From Corynebacterium hansenii (GTDB lineage: Bacteria > Actinomycetota > Actinomycetes > Mycobacteriales > Mycobacteriaceae), in assembly GCF_030408795.1 (NCBI RefSeq), contig NZ_CP047211.1, positions 1,054,001 to 1,118,000 of the forward strand: a stretch of 64,000 nt of DNA, read 5' to 3'. Below the pieces are notes generated by a model. It saw only the letters and a program-made list of their open reading frames with translations. It ran no database searches and was not told where the DNA came from. The position numbers and the translations under genes are program-made. This document shows, one piece after another, positions 9,199-18,822 of the stretch (its first letter is position 1; every line of letters begins with the position of its first letter).

Positions 9199-11235
9199 GT
9201 GACCGATACGGACACCACCGGCGCCACCCAGGGCCAGGAGAATCTGACGGCGCTGCGCATGGCGGATCTCCGCGCCATCGCCTCCGGCAAGGGCATCCGC
9301 GGGATCTCCGCGATGCGCAAGCACGAGCTGATCGCCGCGATCCAGGGGGCGGGTTCCGGGCAGGCGCCCGCGGCCGAGAAGAAGGCGAAGGCCCCCGCCG
9401 AGCGCCCCGCGCAGGATGCGGGCGACAAGCCGGCCAGGGCCAAGGAGACGGCCAAGGAAACCGCGAAGGATTCCGCCAAGGATTCCGCCTCCGCCGAGGG
9501 CCCCGCGCAGGATGCGGGCAAGGCCGCCGACGAGGGTTCCGCCCCGGCCCGGGGCGGCGATTCCGGCTCCGCCGGGCGTGACGACGCCCCGTCCGACGCC
9601 TCGTCCGGCCGCGACCGGCGGGATGACCGCGACGATCACGGCAACCGCGACGACCGCTCCGGCGGGGACGGCCGGGACGAGTACCCGTCCCGCTCGCAGT
9701 CCCGCCGCGCCCGCCGCGACCGCGCCCGCCAGCGCAACCAGGGTGGCGACAACCGCGACAACCGCGACAACCGCGACAACCAGGGTGGCCAGAGCGGCCA
9801 GGGCGGCGGCGACAACAGGGGCGACCGCGACAACCGCGACAATCAGGGTGGCCAGGGCGGCGGCGACAACAAGGGCAACCAGGGCGGCGGCGACAACCGC
9901 GACAACCGCGACAACCAGGGCGGCCGCAACCGCAACCGGAACCGCAACGACGACAACGAGAGCCGCGGGGGCCGCCGCAACCGGCGCAACCGCCGCGACC
10001 GCAAGGGCCGCGACAACCAGGGCGGCGACGAGGGCGTGCGCGAGGGCGACGTCCTCCAGCCCGTCGCCGGCATCGTCGACGTGATGGACAACAACTCCGC
10101 GTTCGTCCGCACCTCCGGCTACCTGCCGGGCTCCAACGACGTCCACGTCTCCCAGCAGCTCGTGCGCAAGTACGGCCTGCGCAAGGGCGACGCGATCACC
10201 GGCCAGGTCCGCATGCCCCGCGATGGCGGCGGCGGGCAGGTCACCCACGGCTCGGGCCGCAACAAGCGCAAGTACAACCCGCTGGTCCAGGTCGACACGG
10301 TCAACGGCCAGACCCCCGACCAGTCGAAGGCCCGCCCGGAGTTCGGCAAGCTGACGCCGCTGTACCCGAACCAGCGCCTGCGCCTGGAGACCGAGCAGAA
10401 GATCCTGACCACCCGCGTCATCGATCTGATCATGCCGATCGGCAAGGGCCAGCGCGCCCTCATCGTCTCCCCGCCGAAGGCCGGCAAGACGACGATCCTG
10501 CAGAACATCGCCAACGCGATCGCCACGAACAACCCCGAGTGCTACATGATGGTCGTCCTCGTAGACGAGCGCCCGGAGGAAGTCACCGACATGCAGCGCT
10601 CCGTGCGCGGCGAGGTCATCGCCTCCACCTTCGACCGCCCGCCGGGGGACCACACCACGGTCGCCGAGCTGGCCATCGAGCGCGCGAAGCGCCTGGTGGA
10701 GCAGGGCCAGGACGTCGTCGTCCTGCTCGACTCCATCACCCGCCTGGGCCGCGCCTACAACAACTCCTCGCCGGCGTCGGGCCGCATCCTCTCCGGCGGC
10801 GTCGACTCCAACGCGCTGTACCCGCCGAAGCGCTTCCTCGGCGCGGCGCGCAACATCGAGGGCGGCGGATCGCTGACGATCATCGCCACCGCCATGGTCG
10901 AGACCGGTTCCGCCGGCGACACCGTGATCTTCGAGGAGTTCAAGGGCACGGGCAACGCCGAGCTGAAGCTGGACCGCAAGATTTCCGAGCGCCGCGTGTT
11001 CCCGGCCGTCGACGTCAACCCGTCGGGCACCCGCAAGGACGAGCTGCTGCTCGCCCCGGATGAGGCGCGCGTCATGCACAAGCTGCGCCGCATCCTTTCC
11101 GCCCTGGACCCGCAGGCCGCCATCGACCTGTTGATCAAGCAGCTGAAGAAGACGAAGAACAACCGCGAGTTCCTCATGCAGGTCGCCTCGAGCGCGCCGA
11201 TGGCCGCGGACGTCGACGTCGACGAGATGCTGTAG
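9199..11235 (+). CDS. rho: Transcription termination factor Rho, with long disordered N-terminal insert
   Basis: Hexameric RNA-dependent ATPase/helicase that terminates transcription. Start chosen is GTG at 9199, 6 nt after GAAAGGA; the frame stays open upstream but without homologous sequence. The 678-residue protein has an N-terminal Rho_N/SAP-like domain (about 13-50, LRMADLRAIASGKGI). An Ala/Lys then Arg/Asp/Asn/Gly-rich low-complexity stretch (about 55-275) follows, with repeats such as RDNRDNRDNQGG. Next come the RNA-binding cold-shock-like domain (from about 280), P-loop PPKAGKTT (425-432) and the conserved ATPase core with VLLDSITRLGRAYN. Such basic disordered inserts are known in actinobacterial Rho. 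It is the first gene of a cluster ending with atpI. Confidence 0.97.
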   Translation: MTDTDTTGATQGQENLTALRMADLRAIASGKGIRGISAMRKHELIAAIQGAGSGQAPAAEKKAKAPAERPAQDAGDKPARAKETAKETAKDSAKDSASAEGPAQDAGKAADEGSAPARGGDSGSAGRDDAPSDASSGRDRRDDRDDHGNRDDRSGGDGRDEYPSRSQSRRARRDRARQRNQGGDNRDNRDNRDNQGGQSGQGGGDNRGDRDNRDNQGGQGGGDNKGNQGGGDNRDNRDNQGGRNRNRNRNDDNESRGGRRNRRNRRDRKGRDNQGGDEGVREGDVLQPVAGIVDVMDNNSAFVRTSGYLPGSNDVHVSQQLVRKYGLRKGDAITGQVRMPRDGGGGQVTHGSGRNKRKYNPLVQVDTVNGQTPDQSKARPEFGKLTPLYPNQRLRLETEQKILTTRVIDLIMPIGKGQRALIVSPPKAGKTTILQNIANAIATNNPECYMMVVLVDERPEEVTDMQRSVRGEVIASTFDRPPGDHTTVAELAIERAKRLVEQGQDVVVLLDSITRLGRAYNNSSPASGRILSGGVDSNALYPPKRFLGAARNIEGGGSLTIIATAMVETGSAGDTVIFEEFKGTGNAELKLDRKISERRVFPAVDVNPSGTRKDELLLAPDEARVMHKLRRILSALDPQAAIDLLIKQLKKTKNNREFLMQVASSAPMAADVDVDEML

Positions 11236-11238
11236 GGG

Positions 11239-12321
11239 GTGGCCGAATTGTCAGACAAGGTCACCGCAGTAGACGACGTCCTGTCCGAGTACCACGGTCT
11301 CGAGGCGCAGCTGGCCGACCCCGACCTGCACAACGACGCCGCGCGCGCCCGCAAGGTGGGCAAGCGCTTCAACGAGCTGCAGCCGATCATCCAGACCCAC
11401 GCCCGCCTGACCCAGGTGCGCGAGGACATGGAGGCCGCCCGCGAGATGGCTTCGGAGGACTCGGAGTTCGCTGCCGAGGCCAAGCGCCTGGCGGTGGAGG
11501 AGGAGGAGCTCGAGGAGCGCCTCGCCGATCTGCTCGCCCCGCGCGACCCGCACGATTCCGACGACATCGTCATGGAGATCAAGTCCGGCGCCGGCGGCGA
11601 GGAGGCCGCGCTGTTCGCCGGTGAGCTGGCGCGCATGTACCAGCGCTACGCGGAGAAGAACGGCTTCACCACGGAGATCCTCGGCCTGTCCGAGTCCGAT
11701 CTCGGCGGCGTCAAGGACATGACCTTGTCCGTGCGCGCGAAGAACCCGTCCCGCGATGGCGCGTGGAGCGTCTTCAAGTTCGAGGGCGGCGTCCACCGAG
11801 TCCAGCGCGTGCCGGTCACCGAGTCACAGGGCCGCATCCAGACCTCCGCGGCCGGCGTGCTGGTCTACCCGGAGCCCGACGAGATCGAGGACGTGCAGAT
11901 CGACGAGAAGGACCTGCGCGTCGACGTCTACCGTTCCTCCGGCAAGGGCGGCCAGGGCGTCAACACCACCGACTCCGCCGTGCGCTTGACGCACCTGCCC
12001 ACCGGCCTGGTGGTCACGTGCCAGAAGGAGCGCTCGCAGATCCAGAACAAGGCCCGCGCCATGCAGGTGCTGGCCGCGCGCCTGCAGCAGATGGCGGAGG
12101 AGGAGGCCGCGGCCAACGCCTCCGACGCCCGCAAGTCGCAGGTCCGCACGATGGACCGCTCCGAGCGCGTGCGCACGTACAACTTCCCGGAGAACCGCGT
12201 GTCCGATCACCGCATCGGCTACAAGGCCCACAACCTGGACGCGGTCCTCGGCGGCGACATGGAGGACCTGCTCAAGGCCCTGCATGACGCGGAACGCCAG
12301 GAGCGCCTGGAAGCCGAGTAG
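11239..12321 (+). CDS. prfA: Peptide chain release factor 1
   Basis: Recognises UAA and UAG stop codons and triggers peptide release. The protein has the catalytic GGQ loop (237-239, within [15 protein letters not shown]). It carries the tripeptide PVT at 192-194, the anticodon-like motif of RF1, rather than the SPF of RF2, so the RF1 assignment is firm. The C-terminus is typical ([15 protein letters not shown]). The start is uncertain: GTG at 11239 gives MAELSDK, while TTG at 11248 is better placed relative to AGGGGG (11234-11239) and gives [12 protein letters not shown]. It follows rho by 3 nt. Its substrate-modifying enzyme PrmC is encoded next, the usual pairing. Confidence 0.97.
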   Translation: MAELSDKVTAVDDVLSEYHGLEAQLADPDLHNDAARARKVGKRFNELQPIIQTHARLTQVREDMEAAREMASEDSEFAAEAKRLAVEEEELEERLADLLAPRDPHDSDDIVMEIKSGAGGEEAALFAGELARMYQRYAEKNGFTTEILGLSESDLGGVKDMTLSVRAKNPSRDGAWSVFKFEGGVHRVQRVPVTESQGRIQTSAAGVLVYPEPDEIEDVQIDEKDLRVDVYRSSGKGGQGVNTTDSAVRLTHLPTGLVVTCQKERSQIQNKARAMQVLAARLQQMAEEEAAANASDARKSQVRTMDRSERVRTYNFPENRVSDHRIGYKAHNLDAVLGGDMEDLLKALHDAERQERLEAE

Positions 12322-12338
12322 AAGGCCGGGCAGCGTCT

Positions 12339-13409
12339 GTGTCTTCCACTCCGCCTTCCCCTTCGCCCGCGTCGGGGCCGTCCCCGGCTCCGCCGACCGT
12401 CGGGTCGATCCTCTCCGGGGTCGCCGAAGCGTTGGCGGCGGCCGGGTGCCCGTCGCCGCAGGCGGACGCCGAGCAGCTGATGATGCACGTCAGCGGCCGC
12501 TCCCGCACCGACCTGGTGCTGTCGCGCCGTGATCCGGTCGGGCCCGGCGATCCGCTGCTGGCGGATCTGCCGGCCCTCGTCGACCGCCGCGTCGCGCGGG
12601 AGCCGCTGCAGCACATCCTGGGCACCGCGCCGATGGGGCGCCTTGAGCTCGCCGTCGGCCCGGGCGTCTTCGTGCCCCGGCCGGAAACCGAGCTCCTGGC
12701 GGAATGGTGCATCGGCTTCCTCGGAAAAACCCCGCTTGACGACGCCCCGGAACGTCGTGAAGCAGATGGCGCCGGAAAGCCGGGCCCGGTCGTGGTCGAC
12801 CTGTGCACCGGGTCCGGCGCGCTCGCGCTGGCCATCGCCGATGCCGTCCCGGCGGCGTCGGTCACCGGCGTCGAACTGGATCCCGCGGCCCTGGAGTGGG
12901 CGCGCCGAAATGCCGCCGCGTGCCGCGAATTGTGGGCGGGGGAGCGGGCGCCGCGCACCGGCGGCGTGCGCGTCATCGCCGGGGACGTCACCGACCCCGC
13001 GCTGGTCGCGGACGGCGGAGCGCTCGCCGACCTGCGCGGGCGCGTCGATCTGGTCGTGTCGAACCCGCCGTACGTGCCGCTGGCCGCCGACGTCGGCCCC
13101 GAGGTGCGCCACGACCCCCATCACGCGGTGTTCGGGGGAGACGACGGGCTCGACGTCATCCGCCCTATGATGAACAACGTGCTCGCGCTCCTGAAGCCCG
13201 GCGGCGCCGTGGCCATCGAGCACGACGACGACTCCGGCGCGGACATGACGGAGCTGTTCGCCGGCACCGGGATCCTCCGGGACATCGGGGTCCACCGGGA
13301 CCTCGCGGGGCGCGACAGGTTCACCGTCGCGCGGCGCGGCGCGGCGGAACGGCGACCGCACGAGCAATCCGACCGACACTCGCACGAAGGGACAGACCAG
13401 GCGACATGA
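12339..13409 (+). CDS. prmC: Release factor glutamine methyltransferase
   Basis: SAM-dependent enzyme that methylates the glutamine of the GGQ motif in release factors. The 356-residue protein has an N-terminal helical domain (about 20-100) that includes the REPLQHILG motif. The Rossmann SAM-binding loop is VVDLCTGSGALALAIA, and the substrate-glutamine motif NPPY lies at 242-245 (SNPPYVPL). The N-terminal 20 residues are Ser/Pro-rich and the C-terminal 40 are charged and poorly conserved. It starts at GTG 12339, 17 nt after prfA, and overlaps the next gene by 4 bp (ATGA). Adjacent prfA supplies the substrate, which supports the assignment. Confidence 0.94.
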   Translation: MSSTPPSPSPASGPSPAPPTVGSILSGVAEALAAAGCPSPQADAEQLMMHVSGRSRTDLVLSRRDPVGPGDPLLADLPALVDRRVAREPLQHILGTAPMGRLELAVGPGVFVPRPETELLAEWCIGFLGKTPLDDAPERREADGAGKPGPVVVDLCTGSGALALAIADAVPAASVTGVELDPAALEWARRNAAACRELWAGERAPRTGGVRVIAGDVTDPALVADGGALADLRGRVDLVVSNPPYVPLAADVGPEVRHDPHHAVFGGDDGLDVIRPMMNNVLALLKPGGAVAIEHDDDSGADMTELFAGTGILRDIGVHRDLAGRDRFTVARRGAAERRPHEQSDRHSHEGTDQAT

Positions 13410-14071
13410 GCATCATCCACGACTGCTCCACCGACGAAGGCCGCGAAAAAGGGCTGAAGGCCGCGGTCGACGCGGTGCAGGCCGGCCGGCTGGTCGTGCT
13501 GCCCACCGACACCGTCTACGGCCTCGGCTGCGATGCCTTCAACAACGCCGCCGTGGCGTCGCTGCTGCGCGCCAAGCACCGCGGGCCCGACATGCCCGTG
13601 CCGGTGCTCGTCGGATCCTGGACCACCGTCGACGGCCTCGTGCGCGAGCACACCGCCGCCGGCCGCGCGCTCGTCGAGGCGTTCTGGCCCGGCGGCCTGT
13701 CGCTCGTGGTCAACCAGGCGCCCAGCCTGCCGTGGAACCTCGGCGACACCCGGGGCACCGTCATGCTGCGCATGCCGCTGCACCCAATCGCCATCGAACT
13801 GCTGCGCCGCACCGGCCCCATGGCCGTGTCCAGCGCGAACATCTCCGGCCAGGAACCGGCGCTGACCGCCGTGCGCGCCAAGCAGCAGCTCGGCGCCGAG
13901 GCGGCGGTGTACCTCGACGGCGGCCGCGCGACCATCGGCAAGCCCTCGACCATCGTCGACCTGTCCGGCCAGGAGGCCCGCATCCTGCGCGAAGGCGCCA
14001 TCACCGCCGAACAGATCGGCGAGGTCCTGGGCAAGGACCCCGCCGCGCTCCGACGACCGGCCGACGCCTGA
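13406..14071 (+). CDS. Threonylcarbamoyl-AMP synthase family protein (Sua5/YrdC/YwlC)
   Basis: Predicted to make threonylcarbamoyl-AMP from threonine, bicarbonate and ATP, the first step of the t6A37 modification of ANN-decoding tRNAs. The 221-residue protein is the short YrdC-domain form without the long Sua5 C-terminal domain. Recognisable stretches are LVVLPTDTVYGLGCDA near the N-terminus, AKHRGPDMPVPVLV, FWPGGLSLVV and GPMAVSSANISGQ. The start at 13406 overlaps the prmC stop (ATGA), so expression is translationally coupled. prmC-sua5-wecA order is common in actinobacteria. The family is certain; activity is inferred from it. Confidence 0.9.
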   Translation: MSIIHDCSTDEGREKGLKAAVDAVQAGRLVVLPTDTVYGLGCDAFNNAAVASLLRAKHRGPDMPVPVLVGSWTTVDGLVREHTAAGRALVEAFWPGGLSLVVNQAPSLPWNLGDTRGTVMLRMPLHPIAIELLRRTGPMAVSSANISGQEPALTAVRAKQQLGAEAAVYLDGGRATIGKPSTIVDLSGQEARILREGAITAEQIGEVLGKDPAALRRPADA

Positions 14072-14084
14072 TCGACGGTCACCC

Positions 14085-15272
14085 ATGCCCAACGACGTCG
14101 CACTGCTCGCCGCCTCCGGAGCCGGGGCCGGCGTGCCCCTGCGGGAGCTCGCGCTGCTGGTGCTCGTCTCCGCGTCGGTGAGCTACCTGCTCACCGGCGT
14201 GGTCCGCTACATGGTGGTCCGCACCGGCTATCTGGACATGCCGCGCGAGCGCGACGTCCACGACATCCCCAAGCCCCGCCTGGGCGGAGTGGCCATGTAC
14301 AGCGGCATCATGGTCGCCATCTGGGTGGCCAGCGAGCTGCCCGCCCTGAACAGGGGCTTCCCCCCGATGACGCCGGACATGAACGCCATGGCCGTCGCGG
14401 CGACGATCCTGCTTCTGGTGGGCATACTCGACGATCTCTTCGACCTCGACGCGCTGACCAAATTCGCGGGCCAGGTGCTCGCCGCCGTGGTCATGTCCCT
14501 GATGGGCGTGACCTGGTACCTGCTATACATCCCCTTCGGCGGCGGCACGACGCTCATCCTCGATCCCGTGTCGTCGACGCTGGTGACCGTGCTGTTCACC
14601 GTCGCGCTGATCAACGCCATCAACTTCGTCGACGGCATCGACGGGCTCGCGTCCGGCCTCGGCATGATCGCCGCGGGCTCGCTGCTGATCTACTCGATGG
14701 TCATGCTCCACGACCAGGGCGGCACCGTGTCGGCGTACCCGCCGGCCATGATCTCCGCGTGCCTGCTGGGCGCGTGCATCGGATTCCTGCCGCACAACTT
14801 CGAGCCTGCGCGGATCTTCATGGGCGACTCCGGGGCGATGCTCATCGGCCTCATGCTCGCCGGCGCGTCGGTGTCGGCCTCCGGCCGCATCTCGCCGTCG
14901 ATGTACGGCACCGCCGATGCGCTGGCGCTGATGTCGCCGATCATCGTCGTCGTCGCCGCGCTGAGCGTGCCCATGCTCGACCTCTTGCTCGCCGTCGTCC
15001 GCCGCACCCGCCGCGGGCAGTCGCCCTTCGCCCCCGACAAGATGCACCTGCACCACCGTCTGCTGGAAATGGGGCACAGCCACCGCAGGGTCGTGCTGGT
15101 CCTCTACATGTGGGTGTCCGTGGTGGCGTTCGGAGCCGTGGGCACCACCGTGTTCCCCGCCCCGGTGGTGGCCGTCGGCTTCGGTCTGCTGCTGGTGCTG
15201 GCCGTGGCGCTGACGATGCTGCCTATCTGGCGCCGCGGGGGAGCGGGTACCATGTCCACCCGTGAGCGATGA
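14085..15272 (+). CDS. wecA: Polyprenyl-phosphate N-acetylglucosaminyl-1-phosphate transferase (WecA/Rfe type)
   Basis: Integral membrane enzyme of the MraY/WecA family that transfers GlcNAc-1-phosphate from UDP-GlcNAc to decaprenyl phosphate. In corynebacteria this is the first lipid-linked step for the arabinogalactan linker. The 395-residue protein has about ten hydrophobic segments. Family motifs seen are HDIPKPRLGG, the Asp-rich GILDDLFDLD, NAINFVDGIDGLASG, a cytoplasmic DKMHLHHRLLEMGHSHRR (the HIHH-type loop), and FMGDSGAM. The C-terminus overlaps the atpI start by 11 bp. It begins 13 nt after the Sua5-type gene with only a weak ribosome binding site, so operon expression is likely. Confidence 0.92.
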   Translation: MPNDVALLAASGAGAGVPLRELALLVLVSASVSYLLTGVVRYMVVRTGYLDMPRERDVHDIPKPRLGGVAMYSGIMVAIWVASELPALNRGFPPMTPDMNAMAVAATILLLVGILDDLFDLDALTKFAGQVLAAVVMSLMGVTWYLLYIPFGGGTTLILDPVSSTLVTVLFTVALINAINFVDGIDGLASGLGMIAAGSLLIYSMVMLHDQGGTVSAYPPAMISACLLGACIGFLPHNFEPARIFMGDSGAMLIGLMLAGASVSASGRISPSMYGTADALALMSPIIVVVAALSVPMLDLLLAVVRRTRRGQSPFAPDKMHLHHRLLEMGHSHRRVVLVLYMWVSVVAFGAVGTTVFPAPVVAVGFGLLLVLAVALTMLPIWRRGGAGTMSTRER

Positions 15273-15747
15273 CACCCCCATCAATGACGACGACGGCGTG
15301 ACCGGCGGCGAAACCGCCACAGCAGGCGAGCTGACGTCCAAGTACGACGATCCCCGCGTCCCGCTGCTGGCCGCGGCGCGGTCGGGCGCGATTGCGCTGG
15401 GCATCTTGACGGTTCTCTCGCTGCTCGTCTGGGGTGGCAAGGAAGGCATGCCGGGAGTGTGGGGCGTCGTATTGGGCGCCGCCATCGGCGGCGGCTTCGT
15501 GCTGCTGACCGTGCTCTCGGTGCTCCTCACCGCGAGGTCGACTCCGACCATGACCGGCGCGGTGGTGATGTTCGGCTGGCTGGCGAAGATCGTCGTGCTG
15601 ATCCTCATCCTCTTCGCCATCAAGGACCTGACCTTCTACGACACCACGGCGTTCTTCGTCACCGTCGTGCTGGCGCTGATCGTGACCCTGGGCGCGGAAG
15701 TGTGGGGCATGTCTCAGTCGAATCTCACCTATGTAACCGGTTCCTGA
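15262..15747 (+). CDS. atpI: ATP synthase protein I
   Basis: Small membrane protein encoded upstream of many atp operons and thought to help assemble the c-ring. The 161-residue product has a charged N-terminus (SDDTPINDDDGVTGGETAT) followed by four hydrophobic segments (about 40-57, 63-85, 94-112 and 116-140). GTG at 15262 lies inside the end of wecA. An intrinsic terminator follows at 15839-15883, before atpB. atpI therefore belongs transcriptionally with the rho-wecA cluster, and the ATP synthase structural genes appear to have their own promoter. Confidence 0.88.
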   Translation: MSDDTPINDDDGVTGGETATAGELTSKYDDPRVPLLAAARSGAIALGILTVLSLLVWGGKEGMPGVWGVVLGAAIGGGFVLLTVLSVLLTARSTPTMTGAVVMFGWLAKIVVLILILFAIKDLTFYDTTAFFVTVVLALIVTLGAEVWGMSQSNLTYVTGS

Positions 15748-15838
15748 ACCGACCCGGGGGCGAACGCCTGACCGAATGAGTGCGCGCCGGTGCACCGCGG
15801 TTACGGCAACCCGCCCGTTCACCTCCGGTTTTCCCCCG

Positions 15839-15883
15839 AAAACGGCGCAATCCCACAGGATCAGGCGCCGTTTTCCTTTTTTT
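15839..15883 (+). terminator. Intrinsic terminator after atpI
   Basis: A perfect 10-bp stem AAAACGGCGC (15839-15848) / GCGCCGTTTT (15865-15874) with a 16-nt loop is followed by CCTTTTTTT. A textbook rho-independent terminator. Confidence 0.9.
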
Positions 15884-15912
15884 CGGGGCCGAATGGCCGG
15901 GGGTGTGCCCGA

Positions 15913-15941
15913 TGTGAAAAACGTGCCGGAACTGTTATCCT
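15913..15941 (+). promoter_or_regulatory. Candidate promoter of the atpBEFHADGC operon
   Basis: TATCCT at 15936-15941 with TGTGAA 17 bp upstream (15913-15918), between the atpI terminator and atpB. It implies a leader of roughly 220 nt before atpB. The -35 match is poor and only the -10 is reasonable. The rest of 15942-16170 holds no recognisable gene. Confidence 0.45.
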
Positions 15942-16170
15942 GAGCGACGGGTAAGACGGCTTGCCCCTGTTTCGGGCATCCCGGAAGAGGGGAGCGGGTC
16001 GACGGCCGTAGTGATACGGGTCGGCTTCTGCTGACGCCCCGTGTACGCCGTGCAGATGTGCGAATGGAATCCGCGGCGCTCCACGTTAAACGACGTCCTT
16101 CGCACCGCTTGACCCAGTTCTTGCGGCCCAATCACGGGAGAGAACGCTGAGCGTTACAACACTTGCCGAG

Positions 16171-16965
16171 ATGAAGGGTGAGTTTCACTCACCCAACTTG
16201 CAGGAGGAGTACTTCCCGGGTGAGCTGTACAACGACTTCATCATTGGTGGTGCCGGCGACTGGTTCGCCATGGATCGCCTGATGGTCGTTCGCCTGCTCA
16301 TGGCCGTTATCGTCGCCATCTTCTTCGTGGTCGCCTTCCGGCGCCCGAAGCTGGTGCCGACGGGACTGCAGAATGTCGCCGAGATGATGATGGACTTCGT
16401 CCGCATCAACATCGCGGAGGAGATTCTGGGCAAGAAGGAGGGCCGCCGGTTCATGCCGGTGCTGGCCACCATCTTCTTCCTGGTCATTTCGATGAACCTT
16501 GCGGCCGTGATCCCCGGCCTCAACATTTCGCCCAACGCGCGAATCGGCATGCCGCTGGTCCTCGCAGTGTTCGCCTACATCGCCTTCATCTACGCGGGCT
16601 CGAAGAAGTACGGCTTCTTCAAGTACGTGAAGTCGTCGGTGGTCATCCCGAACCTGCCCCCGGCGCTCCACCTCATCGTGGTGCCCATCGAAATCTTCTC
16701 CACCTTCGTTCTGCGCCCGGCCACGTTGACCATCCGTCTGATGGCCAACATGCTGGCCGGCCACATGGTCCTGGTCCTCCTGTTCGGTGCCACGAACTTC
16801 TTCTTCTGGCAGATGAACGGGTGGACGGCCCTGTCCGGCTTGACCCTCATCGCCTCGATCCTGTTCACGCTGTTCGAGCTTCTGGTGATCTTCCTGCAGG
16901 CGTACATCTTCGCCCTGCTGAGCGCCGTCTACATCGAACTGTCGCTGCACGCAGACGAGCACTAG
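16171..16965 (+). CDS. atpB: F-type ATP synthase subunit a
   Basis: Membrane subunit providing the proton half-channels next to the c-ring. The 264-residue protein has about six hydrophobic helices. The essential arginine is R189 in LTIRLMANMLAGH, and the C-terminal helix ends QAYIFALLSAVYIELSLHADEH. The sequence is very close to corynebacterial subunit a. The ATG at 16171 (MKGEFHSPNL) has no ribosome binding site. GGGAG at 16136-16140 instead points to CTG 16147, which is in frame and would add LSVTTLAE, so the true start may be 8 residues upstream. First gene of the atp operon. Confidence 0.95.
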   Translation: MKGEFHSPNLQEEYFPGELYNDFIIGGAGDWFAMDRLMVVRLLMAVIVAIFFVVAFRRPKLVPTGLQNVAEMMMDFVRINIAEEILGKKEGRRFMPVLATIFFLVISMNLAAVIPGLNISPNARIGMPLVLAVFAYIAFIYAGSKKYGFFKYVKSSVVIPNLPPALHLIVVPIEIFSTFVLRPATLTIRLMANMLAGHMVLVLLFGATNFFFWQMNGWTALSGLTLIASILFTLFELLVIFLQAYIFALLSAVYIELSLHADEH

Positions 16966-17057
16966 CAAGCCCGCCGCCGGGGCACGCCCCGGCAACGGGC
17001 CCAATTTCATAGCACGACCCATTTGACCCCGCCCGGGCATCCACTACGACTCCATGA

Positions 17058-17342
<285 letters not shown>

Positions 17343-17376
17343 GTCCGGACCTCAACTAAGCGGAGAACACTGAACC

Positions 17377-17943
17377 ATGACGGATTTCATTCACTACCTG
17401 GCGGCGGGGGAGGCACTTCCCCTTGGGGAGCAGATCAACCCCCTTCTGCCCAAGTCCTATGACATCGTCTGGTCCATTGTCCCGCTCATTGTCATCCTGG
17501 TGCTCTTCTGGAAGCTCGTGCTTCCGAAGTTCCAGGAGGTCCTGACCGAGCGGGAGGACCGGATTGAGGGCGGCATCGAGCGTGCCGAGGCCGCGCAGGC
17601 CGAGGCCAAGGCCGCTCTCGAGAAGTACAACAGCCAGCTCGCCGAGGCCCGCACCGAAGCCGCCAAGATCCGCGATGAGGCCCGAGTCCAGGGTCAGAAG
17701 ATCATCGCCGAGGCGACTTCGAAGGCCAACGACGAGAGCGCACGAATCATCGAGTCCGGTGAGAAGCAGCTGGCGGCCCAGCGTGAGCAGGTCGTCGCCG
17801 AGCTTCGCAAGGAGATGGGGCAGAACTCGATCAACCTCGCGGAGCGTCTGCTCGGCGAGCAGCTGTCCGATGACGTCAAGACGTCGGGCACGATCGATCG
17901 CTTCCTCAGCAACCTTGACACCGTGGCCCCGGCCGGAAAGTAG
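17377..17943 (+). CDS. atpF: F-type ATP synthase subunit b
   Basis: Peripheral stalk subunit linking the membrane a subunit to the F1 head. The 188-residue protein has a short N-terminal segment, one transmembrane helix (about 28-48, [19 protein letters not shown]), then a long charged coiled coil rich in Ala, Glu and Lys ([20 protein letters not shown] and onward). The C-terminus ([16 protein letters not shown]) matches the delta-binding region. It is a single ordinary b subunit, and the downstream delta gene is not fused to b as it is in mycobacteria. GCGGAG precedes the start. The next gene, atpH, begins 5 nt after the stop. Confidence 0.95.
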   Translation: MTDFIHYLAAGEALPLGEQINPLLPKSYDIVWSIVPLIVILVLFWKLVLPKFQEVLTEREDRIEGGIERAEAAQAEAKAALEKYNSQLAEARTEAAKIRDEARVQGQKIIAEATSKANDESARIIESGEKQLAAQREQVVAELRKEMGQNSINLAERLLGEQLSDDVKTSGTIDRFLSNLDTVAPAGK

Positions 17944-17948
17944 GCGAC

Positions 17949-18767
17949 ATGCACGCAGCTAGCCGCGAATCTTTGGCGCAGCTCCGTACGGAGCTCGACG
18001 CCGCCGTCGGCGGCGCCAACGTCTCCGTCGCGAACGCGGCCCAGACCGGCTCCGAGCTTTTCGACGTCGTCGAAACCCTCGACTCCGACCGCGGCCTGCG
18101 TGTCGCCGTCGCCGATCAGTCGGTTGCGGCGGAGCAGCGCACCGGAATCATCCGGAGCCTGTTCGCTGGGAAGGTGTCCGAGACGACCCTCAAGGTCATC
18201 ACGGACGCCGCCGCGCAGACCTGGTCGAACTCGCGCGAATTCCGCGCGGGCCTGGTGGAGCTGGGCCGCCGTGCCCTGCTGCGCTCGGCCGAGGGCCAGG
18301 GCCAGCTGGAAACGGTCGAGGATGAGCTGTTCCGTTTGAGCAGCATCCTCGTCAACGAGCCGCAGCTCGAGCAGCTGCTGGCCGACAAGGCCGCGACCCC
18401 CGAGGCGAAGCGGGGTCTCCTGGCCTCCGTGCTGTACGGCAAGGTCACTTCGGTGACCGAGGCGTTGGCGCTGCAGGCCGTCGGGCGCCCCGAAAAGCGC
18501 CCCGCGGACGACATCGACTTCCTGTCCCGGCTCGCCGCCGGCCTCCGGAATCGCACCGTCGCCCGTGTGACCAGTGCAACCGCTATCTCCCCGGAGCAGC
18601 AGCGTGCGCTGGCGGACAAGCTCGGCCGGGTTTACGGCGAAGAGATGTCCATCCACACCGAGATCGATCCCTCGATCCTCGGTGGACTGGTCATCCGGGT
18701 CGGCGATGAGGTCATCGACGGCAGCCTTTCGAGGAAGCTCGAGAAGTTGCGCGTCGGCCTTGGCTGA
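17949..18767 (+). CDS. atpH: F-type ATP synthase subunit delta
   Basis: Stator subunit that caps the F1 alpha3beta3 head and binds subunit b. The 272-residue protein is longer than the roughly 180 residues of the E. coli protein, which is usual for actinobacteria. An N-terminal extension precedes the helical domain, and the C-terminal OSCP-like region contains [24 protein letters not shown], the most conserved part of the family. It starts at ATG 17949 with a weak ribosome binding site and is probably coupled to atpF, 5 nt upstream. Compare mycobacteria, where the equivalent is a b-delta fusion; here it is separate. Confidence 0.95.
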   Translation: MHAASRESLAQLRTELDAAVGGANVSVANAAQTGSELFDVVETLDSDRGLRVAVADQSVAAEQRTGIIRSLFAGKVSETTLKVITDAAAQTWSNSREFRAGLVELGRRALLRSAEGQGQLETVEDELFRLSSILVNEPQLEQLLADKAATPEAKRGLLASVLYGKVTSVTEALALQAVGRPEKRPADDIDFLSRLAAGLRNRTVARVTSATAISPEQQRALADKLGRVYGEEMSIHTEIDPSILGGLVIRVGDEVIDGSLSRKLEKLRVGLG

Positions 18768-18822
18768 CGGATGGTTTGACGAAATTTCACTGGAAGTAGA
18801 ATTTACCGAGAGCAGGAAGAAC

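Noticed and set aside
9730..9930. CRISPR-like short repeats (CGCGACAAC units)
   Set aside because: They are in frame within rho, encode Arg-Asp-Asn repeats, and have no constant spacer length.
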